DNA of 64,000 bases from Marinobacter azerbaijanicus (GCF_030250645.1 NZ_JASSVS010000015.1:1-64000), one strand, 5' to 3'; shown: positions 8,416-18,037, counted from the stretch's first letter. Notes: generated from the sequence alone by a model not told the origin. A program made the numbers and translations.

Positions 8416-9402
8416 ATGGAATTCACCTTCCTGGGCACATCTGCCGGAACACCAACACGAGCACGCAACGTGAGCGGCCTGGCCCTGTGTCACTCTGGCC
8501 CCAGACCCTGGTACCTGGTGGACTGTGGTGAAGGCACCCAGCACCAGCTGATGCGCACCCGCTACTCGGTCATGCAAGTGCGGGCAATATTCATCACCCA
8601 TATTCACGGCGATCACATTTTCGGCCTTCCGGGACTCCTCACCAGTGCATCCATGCTCGGCCGCACGGAGCCGCTGGATATAGTTGCTCCCATTCAGGTC
8701 AAACGTCTTATCAAGACGGTGCTCGACAACAGTGACTCCAGCCTCAGCTATCCACTCAACTTCATCGACTCCGGGGCACCAGGCTTTCACTGGCAGGACA
8801 AACACTTCGCGGTGACCAACGTGGCGCTGTCCCATCGCGTTGCCTGCCGCGCCTACGTGTTCACCGAGAGGAACCTCGAGCGACAACTGCTGCCGGATAA
8901 GCTCCGGGCGGATGGCATAGAGCCCGGACCCTGCTGGGGCGAGTTACAGCAAGGAAAAGACGTAACGCTGGAAGACGGCCGCGTGCTCAGGAGTGAAAAC
9001 TACACTCACATTTCCCGCGTTGCCCGCAAGCTTATCGTAGCCGGCGACAACGACACCCCCGCCCTGCTGGCCGATGCCTGCAACGACTGCCATGTGCTGA
9101 TTCACGAGGCCACTTACACCCAGGACGTGGCTGACCGGGTCGGCCCCTGGCCACAACACAGCTCCGCCGAACAGGTAGCCAGGTTTGCCCAACAGGTCCG
9201 CCTGCCTAACCTGGTGCTTACCCATTTCAGCTCCCGCTACCAGTCAGGGCCTGGGGGTGCGCCCCATATCAACCAACTGGCAGCCGAAGCAATGCAGCAC
9301 TACCGGGGCCAGCTGTTCCTGGCCCGTGATTTCGATACCTATCGGCTTGAGAAGGACCTGTCACTGAGCTGTGTAACCACCCTCACCCACAGCACTTCTT
9401 GA
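8416..9402 (+). CDS. rnz: Ribonuclease Z (tRNA 3'-processing endonuclease)
   Basis: ATG 8416 (CTGGAG upstream) gives 328 residues, the usual length of the short tRNase Z. The N-terminus is MEFTFLGTSAGTPT, followed by the metal-binding THIHGDH motif (His62, His64, Asp66, His67), HEATY, and a C-terminal LTHFSSRY histidine. It cuts the 3' trailer from tRNA precursors. The last 20 bases overlap, tail to tail, the end of the SEC-C protein gene on the other strand. Confidence 0.93.
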   Translation: MEFTFLGTSAGTPTRARNVSGLALCHSGPRPWYLVDCGEGTQHQLMRTRYSVMQVRAIFITHIHGDHIFGLPGLLTSASMLGRTEPLDIVAPIQVKRLIKTVLDNSDSSLSYPLNFIDSGAPGFHWQDKHFAVTNVALSHRVACRAYVFTERNLERQLLPDKLRADGIEPGPCWGELQQGKDVTLEDGRVLRSENYTHISRVARKLIVAGDNDTPALLADACNDCHVLIHEATYTQDVADRVGPWPQHSSAEQVARFAQQVRLPNLVLTHFSSRYQSGPGGAPHINQLAAEAMQHYRGQLFLARDFDTYRLEKDLSLSCVTTLTHSTS

Positions 9403-9727
9403 ATTTAAGGCCACTACCACAGCTGCATGGGTCATTGCGCGAGGGCGCCTTGTCAGTGGTAACCGTCGCCCCTTTATTCTGGAGTACGGTCAGTTCGGCG
9501 ATGGACTCAACAGCGCCGTCACGGGTATCAACCGTAATGTTCGCATGCAGCTTCGCCCTGGCCACCTGGGCTTCGATTTCCTGCTTGCGCGACTCACTGG
9601 TAACCACCAGCGTTAGCGGGAACTTCCGGCTGCCACTCTTCTGGTTGGCATTGGTCTTGAAGCCGCCATAAGCGGTGTGGTGCTGGCGTGCATCCTGGCG
9701 ACCCTTGAAGAAAAATTTGTCTGACAT
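9383..9727 (-). CDS. PBPRA1643-type SWIM/SEC-C metal-binding motif protein
   Basis: ATG 9727 is chosen over a longer frame because AGGA lies eight bases upstream and the protein then begins MSDKFFFKGRQDARQ, the usual start of this family. It has 114 residues. The C-terminus NDPCSCGSGLKFKKCCG is a SEC-C zinc motif (C-x-C-x8-C-C) as found at the end of SecA. Function unknown; the motif suggests nucleic-acid or ribosome/SecB-type contact. Its end overlaps the end of rnz by 20 bases. Confidence 0.85.
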   Translation of the reverse strand: MSDKFFFKGRQDARQHHTAYGGFKTNANQKSGSRKFPLTLVVTSESRKQEIEAQVARAKLHANITVDTRDGAVESIAELTVLQNKGATVTTDKAPSRNDPCSCGSGLKFKKCCG

Positions 9728-9919
9728 GCTGATATCCTGATAAATGGAAGAGTGCCCGCGCGCTTGCACAAAGTCTGGTTATGGCTGGGCTGAACCTTTT
9801 AGCATGCTTGGGGAGCCGGATATATAGGCACAAGTGGAAATTCAGTGAAAAGGCTTCCCTGCGACTTGCCCGTCTGTGCCGGACCCGTGACGCTCATCGT
9901 AACACTTGCGATTTGCAGC

Positions 9920-9944
9920 GAGCCGAATGCTCTACCAAGCTGAG
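9920..9944 (-). other. tRNA D-arm-like fragment
   Basis: Read on the minus strand, the segment CTCAGCTTGGTAGAGC followed by ATTCGGCTC matches the D arm, position 26 and the 5' half of the anticodon stem of a typical tRNA. The rest of a cloverleaf (anticodon 3' strand, T arm, CCA end) cannot be found, so it is at most a remnant and may be chance. Confidence 0.3.
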
Positions 9945-9981
9945 AGTAAGCAATCAACGAAGCGACTGTGGAGGAATCACC

Positions 9982-11220
9982 ATGGAAGACTTCCTTGAGC
10001 AAAGCACCCGCCTGATGCACCAGGCGGCAAAAATCGGCAAGATTAATCCGGATGTTGTGGAGCTACTGTCAGGCCCGGGTCGGGCCACCAGCTTTCGCAT
10101 TCCATTGAAGATGGACGATGGCAGCAGTCGTGTATTCGACGCCCACCGGGTCTGTCATACAGACGCCCTCGGTCCTACCCGCGATGGCACTCGCATCTCT
10201 CCGGATTTCAACCTTAACGAGTGCAAGGCGCTGGCCATGGTTATGTCCATCAAGCATGCCGCAGGCCGCATCCCGGCTGGCGGTGGCAAGGGTGGCATCG
10301 CCGCTGATCCGGAAAAGCTCAGCAAACAGGAATTCGAGCGGCTGTGCCGCGCCTATATCCGATATCTGCGCCCCGCAGGTCCTGACTGTGATGTGCCCGG
10401 CGCAGACGTAGGTACAGGTATGCAAAGCATGGCCTGGATGCTTGATGAGTATGAACAGATTACCGGCCGCCACTCGCCGGCGGCAGTGAACGACAAGCCG
10501 ACAATCCTGGGCGGCACTCTGGGCGGTTATGAGGCCACTGGTCTTGGAGTATTCGAAGTCTTTCAGGCAGCAGCTGAGCAGATCGATTTCAGACTTGAGG
10601 GCGCGCGTATCGCGATCCAGGGCTTCGGACAGGTGGGCTCAGTTGCTGCCCGGGCGTTTCACAAAGCCGGCTGCAAGGTCATTGCCATCCGCGAAATCGA
10701 CAGTGGCGTCTATGCCGAAGAAGGTCTGGACATTGATGCACTACTGGAACACCGCGATAAGGAAGGCAGTCTGGACAACTTCCCTGACACCCGGTCGATT
10801 ACCAACGAAGAGCTGTTTGCCTGTGACTGCGATGTACTTGTGCCGGCAGCCCTGCAGGGAGTGATCACAAGGGAGGTCGCAGAAACGGTGAAGGCGAGAA
10901 TCCTCGTTGAAGCCGCCAACGCCCCCACTACGCTGGAGGCAGACGAACTGCTACTGGACCGTGGCGTCACCATCGTGCCGGACGTACTGGCGAACGCCGG
11001 CAGTGTTCACCTGTGCCAGATGGAACGGACACAGGGCCTTTCCGACGACTACTGGGGTGCGGAAACCATCAGTGAGCAGCGTCGAAAACGGCTGGTTCAC
11101 AGCTATCAACAGGCTGCCGAGTGCGCCGAACGCCACCAGCTCAAATCGATTCGCCTGGGGGCCTGGATCAATGCACTCAAGCGTATTGAAGAGGCCGTCA
11201 TTACACGTGGCTGGTGCTGA
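9982..11220 (+). CDS. Glu/Leu/Phe/Val dehydrogenase (glutamate dehydrogenase type)
   Basis: ATG 9982 follows TGGAGG and gives 412 residues, the size of the shorter hexameric clade. The catalytic lysine lies in PAGGGKGGI (Lys103), the catalytic aspartate in PDCDVPGADVGT, and the NAD(P) fingerprint GFGQVG at 214-219, with VEAANAPTT later. It converts glutamate to 2-oxoglutarate and ammonia or the reverse; the clade also includes branched-chain amino acid enzymes, so substrate is likely but not certain. The DUF3175 gene follows 28 bases on. Confidence 0.88.
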   Translation: MEDFLEQSTRLMHQAAKIGKINPDVVELLSGPGRATSFRIPLKMDDGSSRVFDAHRVCHTDALGPTRDGTRISPDFNLNECKALAMVMSIKHAAGRIPAGGGKGGIAADPEKLSKQEFERLCRAYIRYLRPAGPDCDVPGADVGTGMQSMAWMLDEYEQITGRHSPAAVNDKPTILGGTLGGYEATGLGVFEVFQAAAEQIDFRLEGARIAIQGFGQVGSVAARAFHKAGCKVIAIREIDSGVYAEEGLDIDALLEHRDKEGSLDNFPDTRSITNEELFACDCDVLVPAALQGVITREVAETVKARILVEAANAPTTLEADELLLDRGVTIVPDVLANAGSVHLCQMERTQGLSDDYWGAETISEQRRKRLVHSYQQAAECAERHQLKSIRLGAWINALKRIEEAVITRGWC

Positions 11221-11248
11221 CGCCCCGATACACGACTGGAGGTAGGTT

Positions 11249-11536
11249 TTGGACAAATCTGAACGCTGGTCCCAGAAGGTGACCGAATCCAGCGATTCCC
11301 TGGACCTTGAACAGGGCGTATTTGCCCTTGAGGATCCCAGGGAAATCGCCCGTTCCCTGAAGAAATCCGCCGAAGAAAGCAAACGTCGTAAATCGGACCC
11401 TTACCGGTCGGCCATGTCGATGCTGACGTTCTACATCAATCGGGCGGGCAAACAACTCACCACCACACAGAGGGACCGTCTTGAGGCTGCAAAGGATGAG
11501 TTACGCGTCCTTTTCGGCAGGCCGCGCAAGAATTAG
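11249..11536 (+). CDS. DUF3175-family protein
   Basis: A 95-residue basic protein starting at TTG, which is well supported by a strong GGAGG eight bases upstream. Features of DUF3175 are WSQKVTE at the start, the block LEQGVFALEDP, and RRKSDPYRSAMSMLTFYINRAG. Function is unknown; the family is small, soluble and common in proteobacteria. It lies 28 bases after glutamate dehydrogenase and could be cotranscribed. Confidence 0.85.
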   Translation: MDKSERWSQKVTESSDSLDLEQGVFALEDPREIARSLKKSAEESKRRKSDPYRSAMSMLTFYINRAGKQLTTTQRDRLEAAKDELRVLFGRPRKN

Positions 11537-11643
11537 TGACAACAAAGAGAGGGCCATGCCGGACAAAGCCTTCCAGTGGTCTATCCTTGAGTTAAATTCT
11601 TCGCAGTTTCCCAGGCTGCCAATCACTCATCAGGAGTAGGTTG

Positions 11644-14046
11644 ATGACATTACCCACGCCCCTGACCCCGGACCAGGTCTATCATCGGTGCCCACTCGAC
11701 CAATTGGATTTCAGTACCACCGATTCACTGGAGGACCTGGAACTGCCTTGCGGCCAGGAGCGTGTGCTGCGTGCCCTGGAGTTCGGGGCAAGCATGCAGG
11801 CGGACGGGTTTAACCTGTTTGTCCTGGGGCCCGCCGGCGCTGGCAAGCACGAGTTGGTCGAGCGCTTTCTGGCCAGGCACGCTGACCAGCAACCCGTGCC
11901 TTCCGACTGGTGCCATGTTCACAACTTTGAATTTCCGGACCGGCCCAGAGCCATCCGTCTGGCTGCGGGGGAGGGGCGGCAACTCAAGAAAGATATGAAC
12001 GACCTTTCCGGAGAGCTGCGCACAGCAATTCCAGCAGCGTTCGAAAGTGAGGAGTACCAGGCGCGTCTGCAGGAGCTTCAGGAGGAAATGACGAAGCGCC
12101 AGCATCAGGGTCTGTATGACATCCAGGAAGAGGCCAATGCCAACAACATCGCCATGATAACGACGCCCGCGGGCTTTACTTTTGCCCCGATGCGCAACGG
12201 CGAGGTCATTGATCCGGAGGAGTACAAAAAGTTTTCTGATGAAGAAAAAGAACTCATCGAATCCAAAGTAGAGGAACTTCAGAAGAAACTTCAGCAGAAC
12301 ATTCAACAGATTCCCCGTTTACGTAAAGAGGTCCGGGAGCGCGTCCATGCGCTGAATGAAGAGATGGTCCAGCTCACTCTCGGCGGCCCGATCGGAGAGC
12401 TTCGCGAAAAGTGGCAGCACTTGCCCGAGGTTGTCGAGCACCTGGATGCCATACGCGAAGACGTGGTGGAACATGCGGAAGCATTCGAGGACACTGGAAA
12501 CGGCCCACCCACCGGCCTTCTGGGACGATACAGGATCAACCTGCTGGTCGATAACTCGGAGACAACGGGAGCACCGGTAATTTATGAGGACCTGCCGAAC
12601 CATCAGCATCTGACGGGCCAGATAGAGCACCGGGCCCGCCAGGGCACGCTGTACACCGATTTTACCCTTATAAAGGGGGGTGCGGTTCACCGTGCCAACG
12701 GTGGTTACCTGATCATTGATGCCCGCCGGATACTGAGTCAGCCGATGGCCTGGGAAAGCCTGAAGCGCATCCTGTTCTCCAGCGAGATCCGCATCGAGTC
12801 CCTGGAACGACTGTACGGGTTGGCAAGCACCATAAGCCTGCAGCCAGAACCCATTCCGGTAACGGTTAAAGTCGTGTTGCTGGGCGATCGCATTCTGTAT
12901 TACCTGCTGTCCCACTACGATCCTGATTTTCTCGATCTGTTTAAAGTTGAGGCCGACTTTGAGGATGACCTCAACCGGGACGACGATAGCTACGGGCTTT
13001 ATGCACGCATGATTGCCACCATGGCGCGGCACCTGAAATGCCGGCCGCTTGGGCGGGATGCGGTGGCAAGGCTTATCGAGCAGGCAAGCCGGCTGGCGGC
13101 GGATCAGCGCAAGCTGACGGCCCATGACCGGGTGCTGCGGGATCTCATCAGTGAAGCTGATCATTGGGCAAACAAGGCAGGCATGGCCACCATCGGTGTG
13201 GATCAGGTCCAACAGGCAATCGATGAGCGGGAATTCCGCGCCAGTCGCATTCGTGAACGGAGTCGTGAGCAGATTGCCCGCGGCATCGTGATGATCGCGA
13301 CTGAAGGTGAAACCGTAGGCCAGGTTAACGGGCTCTCAGTGCTCAAGCTCGGCGCTTCCATGTTTGGTCAGCCAACCCGGATCACCGCCACCGCCCGGCC
13401 GGGAAAAGCGCAGGTTGTGGATATAGAACGGGAAGCGAAGCTTGGCGGGCCGATTCACAGCAAGGCGGTCATGATTCTCTCCCGCTTTCTGGCCAGTCAT
13501 TACGCGGGTGAGGGTGAACTTTCCCTGTCGGCAAGCCTGGCTTTCGAGCAGTCTTACGGCGGCGTGGAAGGCGATTCTGCATCCGTCGCGGAAACCTGCG
13601 TTCTGCTGTCGGCGATCAGTCGCCTGCCGTTGCGGCAGAGTCTGGCAGTCACCGGCTCCATGAACCAGCATGGCGAGGTCCAGGCAGTTGGCGGTGTTAA
13701 CGAAAAAATCGAGGGCTTTTTTGATGTCTGTCGTGAAGCCGGAAAGGTACACGGACAGGGCGTCATTTTGCCTGCCAGCAACGTCGAACACCTGATGCTT
13801 AACTCAGATGTTCGCAAGGCCATTGCCGATGGCGATTTCAGTATCTATCCGGTGTCACATATCAACCAGGCGATTGAACTTCTGACAGGCATGGAAGCCG
13901 GTGAGCCAGACGAAAATGGCGAGTTCCCCGAGGCGTCCTTCAACCGGGCGGTCGCCAATCGCCTGTTCCAGTTTGCCGAAGTCAGCAAAAAACAGGATGA
14001 CAGCGAAGGAAGCATCGATAGCAATGGAGGCGCTGGTCGTGACTGA
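11644..14046 (+). CDS. LonB/LonH-type ATP-dependent protease (AAA + Lon catalytic domain)
   Basis: ATG 11644 (AGGAG 7 bases upstream) is preferred to the adjoining TTG; 800 residues. The N-terminal AAA part carries Walker A GPAGAGKH (62-69), interrupted by a long coiled-coil insertion (about 110-260), as in E. coli YcbZ/LonH. The C-terminal Lon protease domain has the Ser-Lys dyad: Ser645 in VEGDSASVAE and Lys688 in NEKIEGF. It probably degrades specific or damaged proteins. The following stress-protein gene overlaps it by 23 bases, which implies translational coupling. Confidence 0.9.
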   Translation: MTLPTPLTPDQVYHRCPLDQLDFSTTDSLEDLELPCGQERVLRALEFGASMQADGFNLFVLGPAGAGKHELVERFLARHADQQPVPSDWCHVHNFEFPDRPRAIRLAAGEGRQLKKDMNDLSGELRTAIPAAFESEEYQARLQELQEEMTKRQHQGLYDIQEEANANNIAMITTPAGFTFAPMRNGEVIDPEEYKKFSDEEKELIESKVEELQKKLQQNIQQIPRLRKEVRERVHALNEEMVQLTLGGPIGELREKWQHLPEVVEHLDAIREDVVEHAEAFEDTGNGPPTGLLGRYRINLLVDNSETTGAPVIYEDLPNHQHLTGQIEHRARQGTLYTDFTLIKGGAVHRANGGYLIIDARRILSQPMAWESLKRILFSSEIRIESLERLYGLASTISLQPEPIPVTVKVVLLGDRILYYLLSHYDPDFLDLFKVEADFEDDLNRDDDSYGLYARMIATMARHLKCRPLGRDAVARLIEQASRLAADQRKLTAHDRVLRDLISEADHWANKAGMATIGVDQVQQAIDEREFRASRIRERSREQIARGIVMIATEGETVGQVNGLSVLKLGASMFGQPTRITATARPGKAQVVDIEREAKLGGPIHSKAVMILSRFLASHYAGEGELSLSASLAFEQSYGGVEGDSASVAETCVLLSAISRLPLRQSLAVTGSMNQHGEVQAVGGVNEKIEGFFDVCREAGKVHGQGVILPASNVEHLMLNSDVRKAIADGDFSIYPVSHINQAIELLTGMEAGEPDENGEFPEASFNRAVANRLFQFAEVSKKQDDSEGSIDSNGGAGRD

Positions 14047-14902
14047 TACTGGAAGGCCTGCAGGGCAGCCCCCGGCGGGCGGGCGTATTCTGGTACTTAT
14101 CGACGGGTCACGGACGAGCTACGGGGCTCTCGAGGCCGCCGCTGATATCGCTGGAAAGCGCGATGCGGACATCCTGGGCGTGTTTGTTGAGGAACTGAAC
14201 CTGCTACGTAGCGCCGGGTACGGATTTTCCCGGGAAGTTGGCTCGGCCTCCGGGATCAGCCGGCCACTCGACCCCGAAATTCTGCAGCGGCGCATGCGGC
14301 GGCTGGCGGATCATGCGCGTGCGGCACTCGCCGGGGCAGTGAAACAGCACGGAGGCAGAGCGGCGCTCAGTGTTGCACGTGGCCGTGTGATTGATGAGGT
14401 TCTGGCGCTGGCCGGCCCGGATGATCTTCTTGTGCTCGGCCGTGCCGGTTGGTCGTCCCCGGCTGGTGCTCGGCTGGGGTCCACTGCGCGCGGGCTGATT
14501 CAGCAGTCGCCAGGACAGGTATTGCTGTGGTGCGAACAGAAGCTGCCATCCCCGAACCGGGTGGTTGTTTTCCTTAACGATCATGATGAGGCGAATCACC
14601 GTGCGACACTGGCAGCTGCCGAGATCTCCCGTCACTATCACCAGCCAGTCACGATCATTCTGGGGAACGACGGCGAGCCCGCCGCGGATCAGTTGGACGC
14701 TATCCGGCAGGATCTTGATGTGCTCGGAGCAGGAACCCGACTACGGATCATTTCTGATACGGATCCGGTGAGCATAGCCCGGATGCTTCGCGAGGAGCGC
14801 GCCTCGCAGCTGGTGATTAGCCGCAGATGTGCGCTCTTTGACGAACCCGGCGCAGAGCACCTGTTGGCGGCGCTGAACCTTCCCGTTACCGTGACCCCCT
14901 GA
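14024..14902 (+). CDS. Universal stress protein (UspA) family, tandem domains
   Basis: Start taken at ATG 14024, inside the end of the Lon-type protease gene, with GAAGGA upstream; 292 residues. The first half is a Usp domain (RILVLIDGSRTSYGALEAA, then DDLLVLGRAGW). The second half (RVVVFLNDHDEANHRATLAA, then LVISRRCALF) is a weaker second copy in which the usual ATP-binding G-x2-G-x9-G-S/T is not evident. Likely a stress-response accessory to the protease, judging from the overlap. Confidence 0.75.
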   Translation: MEALVVTDTGRPAGQPPAGGRILVLIDGSRTSYGALEAAADIAGKRDADILGVFVEELNLLRSAGYGFSREVGSASGISRPLDPEILQRRMRRLADHARAALAGAVKQHGGRAALSVARGRVIDEVLALAGPDDLLVLGRAGWSSPAGARLGSTARGLIQQSPGQVLLWCEQKLPSPNRVVVFLNDHDEANHRATLAAAEISRHYHQPVTIILGNDGEPAADQLDAIRQDLDVLGAGTRLRIISDTDPVSIARMLREERASQLVISRRCALFDEPGAEHLLAALNLPVTVTP

Positions 14903-14953
14903 GCCAGGACCTTGCTGTCTGATGCCAGGAAAGACCGGCCCGCGGCCCGGCCC

Positions 14954-15478
14954 TCACTGAATACGGTCACCCTTATCAAGCAGCTTTGCTACGGCGCAGT
15001 CATGGGTGCCGGGGAATTCACTCCTCACCCGCTTCAGGTAATCTCTGGCCCTGGCCCTGGAGCCGTCTTCCTTCTGGGCTTCGGTGAGGGCTGCCAGGTA
15101 GAGCGCATGGGCGCGGACACTCTGCGACAGGGTCTGGTCATGGTAGATGTCCATCAGGATATCCTGAGCCTCGGCATAGCCGTCCTCCGTGGGTGCGCTA
15201 CTCTCCAGGTAATCAATAATTTCGGGGCTGATCTGGTATTGCGCCGGTTGACACTCCGAAGAGGAAAAGAGCGCCCGGTAGCTGGCGTAATCCTCCTTCA
15301 GATCCTCCCGGAACTCCTGGCGTTCCTTGTGCAACTTTGCCGCAGCCGCGCCCGACACCGCGTAGACTGAACTGGTAACAGCGCCACCCGCACAGCCCTG
15401 GAGAACAAGAGCAGCAAGGGCGAGGGTTGCAAAAACGGGGGCGGGCCAACGGGCTGGATTGCGAGTATTACCTGTCAT
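14954..15478 (-). CDS. Lipoprotein, helical (tetratricopeptide-like)
   Basis: ATG 15478 with AAGGAG upstream gives 174 residues. The signal sequence ends at lipobox LQGC (Cys29). The mature part is helical, with an acidic coiled-coil segment (KLHKERQEFREDLKEDYASY) and a repeat-like tail (AQDILMDIYHD, HALYLAALTEAQKEDGSRARARDYLKRV) resembling TPR helices. No family is recognised. It lies 127 bases after a membrane J-domain gene on the same strand. Confidence 0.75.
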   Translation of the reverse strand: MTGNTRNPARWPAPVFATLALAALVLQGCAGGAVTSSVYAVSGAAAAKLHKERQEFREDLKEDYASYRALFSSSECQPAQYQISPEIIDYLESSAPTEDGYAEAQDILMDIYHDQTLSQSVRAHALYLAALTEAQKEDGSRARARDYLKRVRSEFPGTHDCAVAKLLDKGDRIQ

Positions 15479-15605
15479 GGTATGTGAACTCCTTTTCAGA
15501 ATAACGGTTCTTGAACTGGCCCGACACAACCGGGCGCTCTGGACCGTTAGCCTACCGGGATCGCCAGAGAAATTCGACGGTATGGCAGTGCCAGTTTCAA
15601 GGGAG

Positions 15606-16331
15606 TCAGCTCAGCAGTTGCTCTTTGGCTTCATTGACGCGTGCTGCCAGGTAGTTACTTCCGCCTCGGTCCGGGTGCAATTTCTGCATCATCCGGCGAT
15701 GGGCCTGGACAATCTCTTCTCGACTCGCGCCGGGCTCCAGTCCGAGGATGTCCAGCGCTTCGCGCTCGGTCAAGGGCCCCCTGGCATTGTCGGAACCGCT
15801 ACGATCGCGAGATTCGCCGCTGCCAGCACCAGCCTGATCGTCAGCACGCCACGAGTCCCCGAAACGGCGGTCAAGATAGGATTCCAGCAGCCGTGCCGAG
15901 TCCTCGTCGTGTTCACGGCAATACCCCAACAGTTCGATGAATTCGCTTTCAGTCAGGTCCGCCAGCGCCCGACCGGCCATGGGGCCTTTGAGAATCTCAC
16001 CGCTCATGGTTCCGGAGTCATGATCCAGAGTCATATCGAGAATCTCACTGGAAACATGGGACTGGTTACCCGATCCGGCCTCTGCTCTTCCTGCCCCCCC
16101 TGTACTTCCCGTTAACAGAGAGGGCAGAAACCGGCGCAGCAACGGGAAAAGAAACGCCAACAACGCAAACAGAATGTGCAGGCGGCCGGTCACGGCCAGC
16201 AGAACTACCATCGCAACACCGGCAATCAACACCAGTTTGAGAATGGCGGGCTTGCGTTGGCTGGCCGGCTGGTTGCGCAGCCAAACCCACGCGACAACCA
16301 ACAGCAAGATAACCAGTAGCGTCAGTGGCAC
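15606..16331 (-). CDS. Membrane-anchored J-domain (DnaJ-like) protein
   Basis: 241 residues: two transmembrane segments near the N-terminus (about 2-16 and 32-62), a soluble middle and a J domain over the last 55 residues (EALDILGLEPGASREEI, then the HPD motif in LHPDRGGS). The J domain would stimulate an Hsp70 (DnaK) ATPase at the inner membrane. The N-terminal membrane part and TerB-like middle recall the DjlA/TIM14 type. It lies 45 bases after a VWA-domain gene; the two are probably cotranscribed. Confidence 0.88.
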   Translation of the reverse strand: MPLTLLVILLLVVAWVWLRNQPASQRKPAILKLVLIAGVAMVVLLAVTGRLHILFALLAFLFPLLRRFLPSLLTGSTGGAGRAEAGSGNQSHVSSEILDMTLDHDSGTMSGEILKGPMAGRALADLTESEFIELLGYCREHDEDSARLLESYLDRRFGDSWRADDQAGAGSGESRDRSGSDNARGPLTEREALDILGLEPGASREEIVQAHRRMMQKLHPDRGGSNYLAARVNEAKEQLLS

Positions 16332-16376
16332 TCAGATACCCCGGGCTTACAGCCCATCTATGGATTGGAACAAGCG

Positions 16377-17072
16377 CTATCGGATCTGTCGGGTCAGGCG
16401 CTTGACTTCCGGAGAGCTGCGGCTGGAAAAATCCTGCAGGGCCTTTGCTCCTCCGGAGGCATAGACCGCAACAGCGGCCATAAGATCCTTGAGAATCTGC
16501 GGGCTGTTGCGATCAAAGGGGGCATAGGCGCCTCCCGACAGCTTGCTCACCTGCTGAAATACGGCCCTGGCATGGGCGTCACCGCCCTCATGAAACATAA
16601 ACACCGGAGTTTTCAGCATGCCGAGTTCGCCGGCAGTGTGGCAGAGCTCGTCCACCGGCTCCTCGCAACAGTCCCCAATAAACACCACGGCCCTGACCGG
16701 CCTGGTGCGGGTTTCTTTCACAGCGTGAGCCAACACCCGGCTGATCTGGGTGCGCCCACCCAGGCAGGAAACGCCATTCATCAGGTTGAGCAACTGGCCG
16801 GTCTCGGTGACAAACCCCGTCGCCTTGAACTCGCCAAAGCCCCGGTAGTAACAGAGCTGAATGGCCAGGCCGCCCAGATCCCTGGTTGCCAGGAACAGCT
16901 CACTCTGCAGGTGGCAAGCCTGATCCCAGGTTGGCTCCCGGCTCGCGGTGGCATCCAGGGCAAAAATCAGACGACCCTGCCCTCCACCCTGCCTGGGCAG
17001 CTGACGGACCTCGTTGATAAACTGGTCAATGGACTGTTTATCAGATTTAGTGCGTAGTTCTTTATCGGACAT
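16377..17072 (-). CDS. VWA-domain protein
   Basis: ATG 17072 is chosen because CAGGAG lies five bases upstream; the frame extends further but without support. 231 residues. RLIFALDATASRE holds the metal-ion-dependent adhesion site as D-x-T-x-S, and VVFIGDCCEEPVDEL is the usual later MIDAS strand. There is no signal peptide or membrane segment, so it is probably cytosolic, where VWA proteins often act in metal- or chaperone-linked assembly. The adjacent J-domain gene fits a chaperone role, by inference. Confidence 0.82.
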   Translation of the reverse strand: MSDKELRTKSDKQSIDQFINEVRQLPRQGGGQGRLIFALDATASREPTWDQACHLQSELFLATRDLGGLAIQLCYYRGFGEFKATGFVTETGQLLNLMNGVSCLGGRTQISRVLAHAVKETRTRPVRAVVFIGDCCEEPVDELCHTAGELGMLKTPVFMFHEGGDAHARAVFQQVSKLSGGAYAPFDRNSPQILKDLMAAVAVYASGGAKALQDFSSRSSPEVKRLTRQIR

Positions 17073-17167
17073 AAGCTCCTGAAAACCGCCTGGGCTGGCC
17101 ATACTGTTACTACAATCGTAGGGCAAAGACACCGCAATTCACAGGCCTGGATAGGGGAGACAGCATT

Positions 17168-18037
17168 GTGACCAAGGGGCGTTGTTTGCAAACCATCAGT
17201 GGGGTGACATCGTGGCTTTTCCCTCTGGCAGCTGTTCTCGTAGCTGCGCTGTCGATGCCGCGCGTTGTTCAGGCCTCAGGTGACTTCTACCTTCTATACC
17301 GCCATTGGCAGCCCTACGACTGGCCAGAATACGTGCCGTCGGCCTCCGAGGTGAGCCGTTCTCAGCGAGGGCTGGGCTGGAGTCGCCATGGCGCGATGGG
17401 TGCAATCGGCGCTGACTACGATTACCAGCCTCTGCGCATTCGCACCGGTGAGCCCGCACACAACGGCCATCTGCACCGGCTAGTCTTCACAGGCCACTGG
17501 CAGCACCGGCTTTATCGCCTGGAAACACGGGCTGGCGTTGCCGGCACATCCAATATGTTCAAGCATCAGACATTTCATAGCGATGTGGTCAATGGTCGCG
17601 TGGCAATGTTCCGGGCATTGGGTGAAGGCTCGCCCCTGAGCCTGGGGGTCGGTGGTGATCACCGTTTTGGATCCTTTCAGTGGCTTCCCAGGGCGCGCTG
17701 GGAGCACGCACATGAGAGTGGCCGCTGGCTGATTGATCTGCCCATCATGCTATGGTGGCAAAGTTACGCTGGGCGTTGGGAGCTCCTACTGAAACGCACG
17801 GGGGATCGCTGGGCCACTCTTGACCAGGATCAGGAGGTCGAAGGCGCACTCTATCTGCGCGAATGGAGAGCAGAGCTGACCTACCGGATCCGTTCTGCAG
17901 AAGAGCAGTCGCCGGAGATGGTTGTGGGACTCGGCGCGAGTGTGGATACCCGTGTCCGGTATAGAGACCTGGAGGCGGGGACGGTGGATCGGCGTCTGGG
18001 CGATGCCCTTCTGGGCACTATCAGGCTCAACTGGTAA
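17168..18037 (+). CDS. Exported protein, probable outer-membrane beta-barrel
   Basis: 289 residues from a GTG start with GGGGAG upstream. A signal peptide (about residues 1-36, ending VVQA-SG) is followed by alternating hydrophobic/polar stretches rich in Trp, Tyr and Arg, ending in the C-terminal pattern LGTIRLNW with a terminal aromatic residue, typical of outer-membrane barrels. No family is recognised. A hairpin terminator follows directly. Confidence 0.65.
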   Translation: MTKGRCLQTISGVTSWLFPLAAVLVAALSMPRVVQASGDFYLLYRHWQPYDWPEYVPSASEVSRSQRGLGWSRHGAMGAIGADYDYQPLRIRTGEPAHNGHLHRLVFTGHWQHRLYRLETRAGVAGTSNMFKHQTFHSDVVNGRVAMFRALGEGSPLSLGVGGDHRFGSFQWLPRARWEHAHESGRWLIDLPIMLWWQSYAGRWELLLKRTGDRWATLDQDQEVEGALYLREWRAELTYRIRSAEEQSPEMVVGLGASVDTRVRYRDLEAGTVDRRLGDALLGTIRLNW

